64,000 bases of DNA, from NCBI RefSeq assembly GCF_001894865.1, contig NZ_BCXA01000005.1, positions 175,985 through 239,984 on the forward strand. Direction: 5' to 3'. Made by a program: the position numbers and the translations under genes. A model generated the notes under the pieces. It did no database searches. It was given only the letters and a program-made list of their open reading frames with translations, and was not told the DNA's origin. Positions 53,919 to 63,000 of this stretch are shown piece after piece; positions within the stretch are counted from its first letter, which is position 1; the number at the start of each line of letters is the position of its first letter. The stretch comes from Rhodococcus maanshanensis NBRC 100610. GTDB taxonomy: Bacteria > Actinomycetota > Actinomycetes > Mycobacteriales > Mycobacteriaceae.

Positions 53919-55403
53919 TCACATGAGCGCCAGACCCTCGGTCTGCGCCACACCCCCACCCGAGCCTACGGCGAGGACATCCGCTTGGCCGAATGCGTGC
54001 CGGACCGCACGCCCCAGGTCGTCGAACGATTCGCCGAGAAGCTCCGTGTATCGGCCGAGGTCGCGCAACTGCAGTGGGTCGGCCGTGACGTTGATCGTGA
54101 GCGAGCCTCCCACCGAGCCGATGGCGTGGGCAACCCCACCCAAACCGATGAGTGGCGCGAGACCGAAACCGGCCACCGCTGTCGCATCACACAGGTGCAG
54201 GTCCGCATCGCCGTGTCGCACGGTGGTGACCAAGGTGTTGACGAGATGAATCGACTCCGATCGTCTCGTGGGTCGTCCATAGCCGATTCGCAACGCGGCT
54301 CGAATCACCCATCCGGGAATGACACGGACTACGTCGCAGGCGGCCGCCTCGGCCTCGGCCGGAAAGCTCAAACGCTCGCGTTCCGCCAGGACCGACCGAT
54401 GGATGCCGCGGACCCGCGCGATCGGATCGACCTCGGCGGTGTGCAGGTCCACCGCCATGGTGTGAAACTGGTTCCTCGACTCGGATGCGCGACGATGCCG
54501 GATGGACATCGGAACCGCGGCGGCGAGCGATTCGTCCGGGAGTGTGTCGACCTCGTCGAGATACCTCCGCAGGGCGCCCGCGACCACGGCCAGCACGAGG
54601 TCGTTGACGGTGACCTCGCCGACCGCGGACTTCATGGCCCGCAACTCGTCGAGTGGGAGGAACGCCGCGTCGAACGCCCGGTCGGGGCCGAGCGGCTGAT
54701 TGAGCACGGTCCGCGGCCGCTTCGCGACGGGCAGCGTCTGCACGCCCTCCTCGCGTTCGGCCAGTAGTCGGCGGCGCGTCGCGCGGAAGTCTCGAAGGCC
54801 GCCGGCCAGCTCGCCGACCTTGCGCGGGCACGCTCGGACCGCGGAGGTGAACAGGCCCGCCCGGGCGGGCACCGGTGGTGCGGCGACGAGTGCGGCGGGG
54901 CGACTGTCCTGGACCGGGCTGGCCCCGAACAGCGCCCTGGAGATCGTGGTGCTCAACTCGCCGTCCGCCATCGAGTGATGGAACTTCATCACCGCGACCG
55001 TGGCCTCCCGCCCGGCGCCAGGGATACCGCGGACCCCGGTGACGACGTGGAGCTCCCACAGCGGCTTGGACCGATCCATCGGCTGCTGCACCAGCAGCGC
55101 CATCCATCCGCGCAACTCCTCCCACCCCGAGCCCTCGTGGAAGAACAGATGATCCTCGACGGAGTACTGGGGATCCTCGACCCAGTACGGATGATCGAGG
55201 TCGAACGGGACGCGGACCAGTCGTTGCCGCAGTGCATCGATACCGCGAGCACGGTCGGTGATCCACCGGGTGATCTCGCCACGATCGGCCGGGCGAGCCG
55301 GCGAACCGTCGGGAACGAACGCGTAGGCGGACAGAAAGGTCTGCCAGGCGACGGGACGCTCCACGTAGAGGAACACCGCATCCCGCGGATCGACCTGCAG
55401 CAC
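53919..55403 (-). CDS. WS/DGAT-type O-acyltransferase, copy 3
   Basis: 494 residues from GTG 55403, with GGGGAG upstream. Active-site motif HHSMADG, PLWELHVV, NDLVLAVVAGALR. It is more diverged from copies 1 and 2: it reads ADPLQLRDLGRY, TTVRHG replaces the NVPKG motif, and it has an extended Gly/Val-rich C-terminal tail. A different acyl or alcohol preference is possible. The short palindrome ACGGTACCGT (55437-55446) lies 34 bp upstream. Confidence 0.91.
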   Translation of the reverse strand: MLQVDPRDAVFLYVERPVAWQTFLSAYAFVPDGSPARPADRGEITRWITDRARGIDALRQRLVRVPFDLDHPYWVEDPQYSVEDHLFFHEGSGWEELRGWMALLVQQPMDRSKPLWELHVVTGVRGIPGAGREATVAVMKFHHSMADGELSTTISRALFGASPVQDSRPAALVAAPPVPARAGLFTSAVRACPRKVGELAGGLRDFRATRRRLLAEREEGVQTLPVAKRPRTVLNQPLGPDRAFDAAFLPLDELRAMKSAVGEVTVNDLVLAVVAGALRRYLDEVDTLPDESLAAAVPMSIRHRRASESRNQFHTMAVDLHTAEVDPIARVRGIHRSVLAERERLSFPAEAEAAACDVVRVIPGWVIRAALRIGYGRPTRRSESIHLVNTLVTTVRHGDADLHLCDATAVAGFGLAPLIGLGGVAHAIGSVGGSLTINVTADPLQLRDLGRYTELLGESFDDLGRAVRHAFGQADVLAVGSGGGVAQTEGLALM

Positions 55404-55508
55404 GTAACTCCCCGTTCGTCGACCCCTGCCGGCGAGACGGTACCGTTTGACACTAAACCCCGCGCATCGAGGTTCCCGTAGCGCGGGAGAACGCGCTGTC
55501 CACGCTGG

Positions 55509-56405
55509 TCAGCCCCGACCGTTGTTCTGGTCCACTCCGAGGTCGCTCGGCCGGTAGCCGACCGGATATCCGGGATAGGTCCGGTTGTGCGGGTCCCTGG
55601 CGGCCTTCGACCGCCTGCGCGGCGGCAGCAGCCGGACGGCCATGGACCGGGCGACCAATCCGCGCTGCGCGACGCCCGTCATCCACGCCGGTGCGGCCGG
55701 GAACCCGAAGGCGGAGCGCATCTGCTGATCCAGCATCGCGTACACCCCCTGACGCACGGCGGGCCGAAGCGGACGGGGGAACCAGGAGCAGAACAGGTCC
55801 CGGGTGTAGACCCCGATCATGTGGTTGTCCTCGGTGTAACGGAAGCGCTCTGCCTCGTAGTCGATCTTGAACCGGTAGAAATCCTGAAAGTCCTCCGGGA
55901 TGTCCTTGATCCCCATCCGCAGCCCCACCCCCCGGTAGAACAGGAACGAGGCGAGCCGTTCGTTCGGGTGCAGTGGGCGCCAGCCGTAGCGGTCGATCCA
56001 GTCCAGCGGATCGAAGGCGAAAGTGCTCAGCACGTACAACATGTCCGAGTTGTCGATGTCGTACTTCGCGTGCATCCGGTTGACCATCCGCAGCGACTCC
56101 GTGCCCCGCGGCGAGTCGTAGCCGTGCTCGACGAGTTCGGCCATCAGCAGCGCCGTGTCGTCGTAGCGCTTCTGCGGCCGCTTCTCGAACTCGCCGGTCC
56201 TGCGCAGCAGCGCGGAGATGGTGGGCACGCAGTAGGTCCGGAACAGCGCGAACTCGAGCGCCCGCTGGTAGTCCCACGGAAACTCGAAGCCGGCGGTGAT
56301 CCGGTGGATCTCCTGGTGGTCCGTCGCCGGATCGAGTTGCTCGATCCGGTGGAGCCAGCCGTTCCTGCCGCGCGGTGTTGAGGGGTTCTCGTTCACCAGA
56401 AACAT
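55509..56405 (-). CDS. MpaB-family oxygenase-like protein (DUF2236 group)
   Basis: 298 residues. N-terminal block with WLHRIEQLDPATDHQEI and a GFEFPWDYQRALEFALF segment, then RRTGEFEKRPQKRYDDTALL, HAKYDIDNSDMLYVL (about residue 108) and PLHPNERL. This matches the MpaB/ER-bound-oxygenase-like group of DUF2236, and it is distinct from the paralogue at 32235. Fungal MpaB' is an oxygenase, but bacterial members have mostly unknown substrates. It starts nine bases after the aldehyde dehydrogenase stop, so the two are probably one transcript, suggesting a chemical link (an aldehyde-producing cleavage followed by oxidation is one possibility). Confidence 0.8.
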   Translation of the reverse strand: MFLVNENPSTPRGRNGWLHRIEQLDPATDHQEIHRITAGFEFPWDYQRALEFALFRTYCVPTISALLRRTGEFEKRPQKRYDDTALLMAELVEHGYDSPRGTESLRMVNRMHAKYDIDNSDMLYVLSTFAFDPLDWIDRYGWRPLHPNERLASFLFYRGVGLRMGIKDIPEDFQDFYRFKIDYEAERFRYTEDNHMIGVYTRDLFCSWFPRPLRPAVRQGVYAMLDQQMRSAFGFPAAPAWMTGVAQRGLVARSMAVRLLPPRRRSKAARDPHNRTYPGYPVGYRPSDLGVDQNNGRG

Positions 56406-56414
56406 GGTGCCTCC

Positions 56415-57944
56415 TCAGCCCCGGCCGTGCCGCGTCTTGAGCAGCCAGGCCGCGATCTTCATGTCACGTGCCTTGCGCTCCATCGACAACAGGTTCAACG
56501 GCGCCCTGTACTTCTGCCGGGCCACCGATTTCGCCCGGCTGAACTCGCGCAGCCCGTCGGCGCCGTGGATCCGGCCGAAGCCCGACTCCCCCACCCCACC
56601 GAACGGGAGCGCCGCCACGCCCGCGAATCCCAGCACCGAGTTGATCGTGACCACTCCGGCCCGCAGCCGCTCCGCAGCCGCCACCGCCCGCTTGCGGTCA
56701 CGGGTGAAGATCGAGGCACCGAGTCCGTACTTCGAGGCGTTGGCTGCGGCGATCCCCTCGTCCAGGTCCGCGACCCGGTTGATCACCACCGTCGGCCCGA
56801 AGGTCTCCTCACGAACGGCGATGCTGTCCTCCGGAACGTCGACGAGGATGACCGGCTCGACGAAGGGCGCACGGATCGACTCCGGGCCGCCGAGCACCGC
56901 GCGACCGCCCCTGGCGAGGGCGTCGTCGATCTGTTCACGCACCACCTCCGACTGCCGTGCCATCGTCATCGGCCCGTACGAGGAGTCCGGGGCGCCGCCG
57001 GGGCGCAGCCGTTCGGCCTTCTCGGCGACCTTCTGTACGAAGGTGTCGAACACCCCGTCCGCCACGTAGATCCGTTCCACCCCGACACAGGTTTGGCCCG
57101 CGTTGCCCATGGCACCGAAGACGGCGAAATTCGATGCCTCCTCCAGGTCCGCATCGGCGTCCACCAGCATCGCGTCCTTGCCGCCGCACTCCGCGACCAT
57201 CGGGGTCAGGGTCTCCGCGCACAAGGCCATCACCTTCTTTGCGGTCGGCGTCGAACCGGTGAACGCGACCTTGTCGACTCCGGCCCTGCAGAGCGCGGCC
57301 CCGGTGCCGCCGTCGCCCGTGATCACCTGGAGCACAGGCTGGTTGGGAACCAGCGCCTGCCACTTGTCGGCGATCCACACCGCGACGCCCGGCGTCAGTT
57401 CACTCGGCTTGAAGACCACCGCGTTGCCCGCCGCCAGTGCGTACGAGATCGAGCCCATCGGCGTGTACAACGGATAGTTCCACGGCCCGATCACCCCTAC
57501 CACGCCGAGCGGCTGGTAGCGGACGGTCGCCTCCTGATTGGCGCTCACCAACCCGGAGGGCACCTTCTTCTTGCCGAGCACCTTGGCGGCATTGCGGGCG
57601 GCCCAATCCAGGTGCTCGACGGTGAGCATCACCTCGAGCAGGGCGTCGCCCTGCGGCTTGCCGGTCTCGCGGGAGATCACGGCGGCCAGAGCCTGCGCGT
57701 CGGACGCGATCGCCTTCTTCCAGTCCAGCAGCCATCGCTTGCGCCCGTCGAACCCCAACGACTCCCACCACCGCGCCGCGGGCCGGGCCCGCTCCACGAC
57801 CCTGGCGACCTCGTTCGCGTCCGCGACCGGGTAGGTGGCGATGACCGCGTCGGTGCGCGGATCGAGCGACTCGATCGATGCCGCCCCCGCGGGAGACCCG
57901 GCCGTCTCGGTGAGTTCGCGCTTCTCGGCCGCCTGCTGTGCCAT
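56415..57944 (-). CDS. Aldehyde dehydrogenase family protein
   Basis: 509 residues from ATG 57944, with GGAGG nine bases upstream. NAD(P)-dependent aldehyde dehydrogenase: GPWNYPLYTP and KPSEL for cofactor binding, FTGSTPTAKK, general-base Glu in AECGGKD, nucleophilic Cys in NAGQTCVG (about residue 290), and GGVGESGFGRIHG near the end. The C-terminal basic tail after about 480 is longer than average. It probably oxidises fatty aldehydes, given the WS/DGAT and acyl-CoA dehydrogenase neighbours (inference). It is divergent from the acyl-CoA dehydrogenase gene. Confidence 0.93.
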   Translation of the reverse strand: MAQQAAEKRELTETAGSPAGAASIESLDPRTDAVIATYPVADANEVARVVERARPAARWWESLGFDGRKRWLLDWKKAIASDAQALAAVISRETGKPQGDALLEVMLTVEHLDWAARNAAKVLGKKKVPSGLVSANQEATVRYQPLGVVGVIGPWNYPLYTPMGSISYALAAGNAVVFKPSELTPGVAVWIADKWQALVPNQPVLQVITGDGGTGAALCRAGVDKVAFTGSTPTAKKVMALCAETLTPMVAECGGKDAMLVDADADLEEASNFAVFGAMGNAGQTCVGVERIYVADGVFDTFVQKVAEKAERLRPGGAPDSSYGPMTMARQSEVVREQIDDALARGGRAVLGGPESIRAPFVEPVILVDVPEDSIAVREETFGPTVVINRVADLDEGIAAANASKYGLGASIFTRDRKRAVAAAERLRAGVVTINSVLGFAGVAALPFGGVGESGFGRIHGADGLREFSRAKSVARQKYRAPLNLLSMERKARDMKIAAWLLKTRHGRG

Positions 57945-57982
57945 GGACAGTTCCCTCCGTCGCCTCACATCTGGATACTTCG

Positions 57983-58000
57983 CATCAAATATATTTGATG
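57983..58000. promoter_or_regulatory. 18-bp perfect AT-rich palindrome in the divergent promoter
   Basis: CATCAAATATATTTGATG is perfectly self-complementary and strikingly AT-rich for this genome. It lies 39 bp upstream of the aldehyde dehydrogenase start and 116 bp upstream of the acyl-CoA dehydrogenase start. It is a likely operator for a regulator of both transcripts; the GntR protein encoded at 59307 is the nearest candidate. Confidence 0.6.
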
Positions 58001-58011
58001 TGATGTAGTGT

Positions 58012-58024
58012 TGTGAAGATCACA
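58012..58024. promoter_or_regulatory. TGTGA-N3-TCACA inverted repeat
   Basis: Perfect five-base arms 11 bp to the right of the AT-rich palindrome, in the same divergent region. It may be a second operator or part of a larger composite site. Confidence 0.35.
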
Positions 58025-58115
58025 TTAGGCGGCAACAGGCCCGCCGACAAGACCACATCGGCACCGATCCCCCGGCGCGAACCGTGCGCCGACACGACAG
58101 CGGGAGACAACGAAG

Positions 58116-59261
58116 ATGAGCGTTGAATTCACCACGGAACAGAGGGCATTCGCCAAGGCCGTCGCCGACTTCTGCAAGCGCGAGGCCGGTACGCGCGAGA
58201 AGCGCGATCAGTTGACGGATCATGGCGCGCACAATCACAACCAGGGCGTATACGAGAAGATGGCCGAGCTGGGCTGGCTCGGACTGACCATCCCCGAGGA
58301 ATTCGGCGGCTCCGACGCGACCATGGTCGACATGTGCATCCTGCTCGAGCAGACCCACCGCGGGATGTTGCCGATCGGCGCGATCGGGCCGACGCTCATC
58401 ACCGGCGGGGCATACGCCAAGTTCGGCACCCCTCAGCAGAAGGATGAGGTGCTGCGCGGCATCGTCCGCGGTGCGTCCCAGTCGATCTCGATGTCCGAGC
58501 CCGAGGCCGGTTCCGATGTCGGGAACCTGAGCACCAAGGCCGAGCAGACCTCGGACGGCTGGCTGGTCAACGGCCAGAAGACGTGGTGCTCCAACGCCCA
58601 CATCTCGGAGAACATCCTGCTCGTCGCGCGTACGAGCCGCGGCGAGAACAAGCACGAGGGACTGACCATGTTCCACGTGCCTGCGCGCACGGACGGCCTG
58701 AAGATCAGCCCGATCGAGCTGATGGGCGGCCAGAAGGAGACGAACGACCTCTACTTCACCGACTGCGTACTCCCCGCGGATGCGGTGGTCGGCGAGGTGG
58801 GGAACGGCTGGCGCCAGCTGATGACCGGACTGAACTTCGAACGACTGATCCTTGCCGCGATGATCCTGGGGACCGCGGAGCGGGCTTTCGACGACACCCT
58901 CGGATACATCACCCAGCGCAAGCAGTTCGGTCGGCCGATCGGTAGCTTCCAGTCGCTGCGGCACCGGATGGCCGACCTCGCCACCGAGATCGAATGCACC
59001 AAGCTGCTCGTCTACAACGTCGCGCGCGAGGCGGACGCCAACCCGGACAGGGTCCTCGCCCGGGAGGCCTCGATGGCCAAGCTGAAGGCGACGGAAACCG
59101 CCAAGCGCGTCGCCCTCGAGGGCATGCAGATGATGGGCGGGTACGGCTACGCCACCGAGTTCGACATGGAGAAGCATGTCCGCGGGGCGCTGGTGTCCAC
59201 CATCTTCGGCGGGACCAGCGAGATCCAGCGCGACATCATCGGCAAGACGTACGGCTTGTAG
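58116..59261 (+). CDS. Acyl-CoA dehydrogenase
   Basis: 381 residues, full-length acyl-CoA dehydrogenase: SMSEPEAGSDVGNL (about residues 127-140) for FAD/substrate binding, the RKQFGRPIGSFQSLRH block, MQMMGGYGYATEF, and FGGTSEIQRDIIGKTYG at the C-terminus. It introduces the first double bond in beta-oxidation using FAD. ATG 58116 has GGGAG ten bases upstream. It is followed 45 bp later by the GntR gene on the same strand. Confidence 0.95.
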   Translation: MSVEFTTEQRAFAKAVADFCKREAGTREKRDQLTDHGAHNHNQGVYEKMAELGWLGLTIPEEFGGSDATMVDMCILLEQTHRGMLPIGAIGPTLITGGAYAKFGTPQQKDEVLRGIVRGASQSISMSEPEAGSDVGNLSTKAEQTSDGWLVNGQKTWCSNAHISENILLVARTSRGENKHEGLTMFHVPARTDGLKISPIELMGGQKETNDLYFTDCVLPADAVVGEVGNGWRQLMTGLNFERLILAAMILGTAERAFDDTLGYITQRKQFGRPIGSFQSLRHRMADLATEIECTKLLVYNVAREADANPDRVLAREASMAKLKATETAKRVALEGMQMMGGYGYATEFDMEKHVRGALVSTIFGGTSEIQRDIIGKTYGL

Positions 59262-59306
59262 CCACTGGCAGGCGTTTAAGCTGATTTGCCGTCAGAAGGA
59301 GACTCG

Positions 59307-60002
59307 ATGACCTCGTCCGCCACACCCCGCCCCAAGGAGGCGCGCGCGCTCCGTCGCCGCCCCCAGCTCTCCGATGACGTCGCGGTGCACGTCCGCAACC
59401 TCATCATGTCGGGCGGGGTGCGGCCGGGCGAGTTCATCCGTCTCGACGAGACCGCCGCCGAGCTCGGGGTCAGCGTCACCCCTGTCCGCGAAGCCCTGTT
59501 GACACTGCGCAGCGAGGGCCTCGTGGAGCTGGTGCCGCACCGTGGATACGTCGTCGCCGCCCTCAGCCGTGGCGACATCAACGACGTCTTCTGGCTGCAG
59601 GGTCAGATCGCCGAGGAACTGACCTCGAGGGCCACCGCCGCCATCGACCACGAGACTCTCGACGAGCTCCGCGCGATCAATGCGAAACTGGCACGTGCCG
59701 TTGAGGATTCGGATGCGGCACGCATCGAGGACCTCGAGTTCGACTTCCATCGGATCCTGAACCGGTTGGCGGGCTCAGCCAAGCTCTCCCGGTTCCTGCT
59801 CAACGCCACCCGGTACACGCCGGTGCACTTCTATTCGGCGGACCACGGCTGGGGCGATGCCGCCGTCGCGAGCCACGACCGGCTCATCGCCGCGATGGCC
59901 TCGGGGAAGGCTGACGAGGCCGGGCGCGAATCCAGGGCTCATTTCCTCGACGGCGCTCAGCGTCTCATCAAACACCTCGAGGAAGTGGGGATCTGGGACT
60001 GA
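59307..60002 (+). CDS. GntR-family transcriptional regulator (FCD/FadR subfamily)
   Basis: 231 residues from ATG 59307, with AAGGAG upstream. The N-terminal winged helix (about 25-90) has RLDETAAELGVSVTPVREAL as the helix-turn-helix. The C-terminal all-helical FCD domain (about 95-220) contains DFHRILNRLAGS and SHDRLIAAMASG, which supply metal- or ligand-binding residues in this family. It probably controls its own operon with the acyl-CoA dehydrogenase and the divergent aldehyde dehydrogenase operon. The effector is unknown; acyl-CoA or an organic acid is likely for the family. Confidence 0.92.
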   Translation: MTSSATPRPKEARALRRRPQLSDDVAVHVRNLIMSGGVRPGEFIRLDETAAELGVSVTPVREALLTLRSEGLVELVPHRGYVVAALSRGDINDVFWLQGQIAEELTSRATAAIDHETLDELRAINAKLARAVEDSDAARIEDLEFDFHRILNRLAGSAKLSRFLLNATRYTPVHFYSADHGWGDAAVASHDRLIAAMASGKADEAGRESRAHFLDGAQRLIKHLEEVGIWD

Positions 60003-60022
60003 CGGTTCGCCGTCACCGAGCG

Positions 60023-63000
60023 CTAGCGGGACACCGCTTCCGCCCCGGCCCACCAGTCGTCGAGGGTGCGCGCGATCACGGCCAAGGCCTCCGGCGAGGC
60101 CATCCCCCAGTGGGTCGATTCCACCGGCTGATTGTGGATCGCGCCATCCACAAGCGACCGCCAGGTCGAGGCCCCGAGCGCCCCGCTCCTGTCCTCCTGC
60201 ACGGCGGTGAAGTACACGAGGTCACCCGCGAACGGCTTCGGATGATGGGCTGCCAGCAGCGTGAGGGACTCCAACACGGATTCGACGGCCCGCACCCGGT
60301 CGTCGACGAGGATCCCCTCCGGAACCAGCCCGCCGAGCAGCTCGTCCGGGGTGGGAACCTCGAGGACAGACCGTGCGGGCGCGGCCTCGTGATCGGCGAA
60401 GCTGTCCATCATCGACAGCAGCGCGACCTCCTCGCCCTCTGCCTGCAATTGGACCGCCATCGCCTGCGCGATCACGCCACCGAGCGACCACCCCAGCAGG
60501 TGATATGGCCCCTTCGGCTGAACCGAGCGGATCTCGCGCACATACCTGTCGGCCCACTCGGAGATCGAACTCGGCGCCCAGCCGGAACGCCCGAGTGCGG
60601 GCGACTGCAGGCCGTAGATCCCGCGGTCGGACTCGAGGTGCCGGGCCAGGCCGGCGAAGGCCCATGACAGCCCACCGATCGGGTGCACGCAGAACAGGGG
60701 CGGCTCGGATCCACCGACCCGGATCGGCAGCAGCACCTCGAATGACGCCTCACCGTCCACGTCGGCGCCCGTACCCGAGTCGATCCGGTTGGCGAGCCCC
60801 GCCGGAGTCGGGTCGGAGAACATCCACTGGACCCGGACCTCGGACCCGAGTCGCTCAGAAAGCCGAGCCACGACCCCGGTCGCGATCAGCGAGTTGCCGC
60901 CGAGCTCGAAGAAGTTGTCGTCCAACCCGACCCGGCCGACACCGAGTACATCGGTGAGCACCTCCACGATCGCGATCTCCGTCGCGGACACCGGCCCGCG
61001 ATACTCACGGGCGGGGGGTTCCGGCGCGGGCAACGCCGAGCGGTCGAGTTTGCCGGACGCGTTCACCGGCAACTCGTCCAGCGTCACGAACACGTTCGGA
61101 ATCATGTAGTCCGGCAGCGTACGGCCGAGGGACGCGCGGGCGACGCCCGAATCGAACGCGGGGTCGCCGACCACGTACCCGACCAGTTGCTGACCACCCA
61201 GTCCGTCCCCGCGGACCAAGGCCACGGCCTGATCGACTTCGTCGAGCCCGAGCAGGGCCGCCTCGATCTCGCCCAACTCGATCCGCAGACCACGCAACTT
61301 CACCTGAAAATCGTTGCGCCCCATATATTCCAGCTTGCCCAACGGAGTGGAGCGGACCAGGTCACCAGTCCGGTACATCCGCGCACCCGGGTCCCCGAAC
61401 GGATTCGCCACAAACCGATCCGCCGTCAGATCACTACGACCCACATAACCGCGGGCCAACTGCACACCCGCCAGATACAACTCACCCGGCACCCCCACCG
61501 GCACCGGATGCAACCGCGAATCCAACACGAACACCTGCGTGTTCCACACCGGCGCACCGATCGGCACCGACGCGACGTCCGCCTCGGTCACCTCGTGGAA
61601 CGTCACGTCCACCGCGGCCTCCGTCGGGCCGTACAGGTTATGCAGACGCGCCAGCGGCAACACGCGACGCAAGCCCGCGGAGGTCTGCGCGGGCAATGCC
61701 TCACCCGAGGCGAACACCCGCCGCAACGACGACGTCTCCACCACCGATGGCTCCGCCACGAACACCGCCAACATCGACGGCACAAAGTGCGCCGTCGACA
61801 CCGACTCCTCCGCGATCACCCGAGCCAGATACGCCGGATCGCGATGCCCATCCGGCGCCGCGATCACCATCCGAGCACCGACCTGCAACGGCCAGAACAA
61901 CTCCCACACCGACACATCGAACGTCACCGGCGTCTTCTGCAACACCACATCATCGGAGGTCAGGTCGTACTGGGCCTGCATCCACACCAGACGATTCACG
62001 ATCGCCGCATGAGAGACCGCCACCCCCTTGGGCCGGCCCGTCGACCCCGACGTGAAGATCACATATGCCGTGTTCTCCGACACCAACGGCGCCAACCGAT
62101 CCACATCCGACACCGGCCCACCATCGACCGCGGACAGGTCCACCGTGTCGATCAGCAGGACAGAGCGATCCCCCGCCACCGTGAAACGGTCACGCGACGT
62201 CGACAGAACACACGCAGGCGCCGCGGTGTCGAGGATGTTCGCGATCCGATCCGCCGGCTGATCCGGATCCACCGGCACGTACGCACCACCGGCCTTGACC
62301 ACCGCATACACACCGACCAGCAGATCGATCGATCGACGCATCGCAAGCGCCACCAACGATTCCGGACCGACACCAATGGAAATCAGATGTCGCGCAAGCC
62401 GGTTCACCCGAGCATCGAACTCCGAGTAGGTCACCGACTCACCGTCGAACGACAACGCCACCGCACCCGGCGATCGCACCACCTGAGCATCGAACAACGA
62501 CACCAACGTGCCGTCCCCGACCACCCGATCGGTGTCGTTCCAACTGGAAACCACGAGCTCCCGCTCGGGGGCGTCCAACCACTTGAGGTCGCCGACCGGA
62601 CACTGCGGGTCGGCTGCCATGGCGTCGAGAATCCAGGCGAACCGACGCGCGAAACCGTTCACGGTCGACCGGTCGAACAGATCCGTCGCGTACCCGAAGG
62701 AGACCGACAGTCCGCCCGCGTCGGCCTGTTCCGCGACCGTCACCTGCAGGTCGAACTTCGCCATCTCGACCGGCACGCCGACCCCCGAGACGTGCAGACC
62801 CGGCAGCTCCAGGTCCGGCTGCTCGATGTTCTGATACGACAGCATCACCTGGAAGAGGGGGTGCCTCGACATGGACCGCTCCGGATTCAGCACCTCCACC
62901 ACGCGCTCGAACGGCACCTCCGCGTGCCCGAACGCCCCCAGGTCCGATTCACGCACGCGCGCCAGCAGTGCCGTCGAGGAGTCCGCCCCCTCGACCGGCG

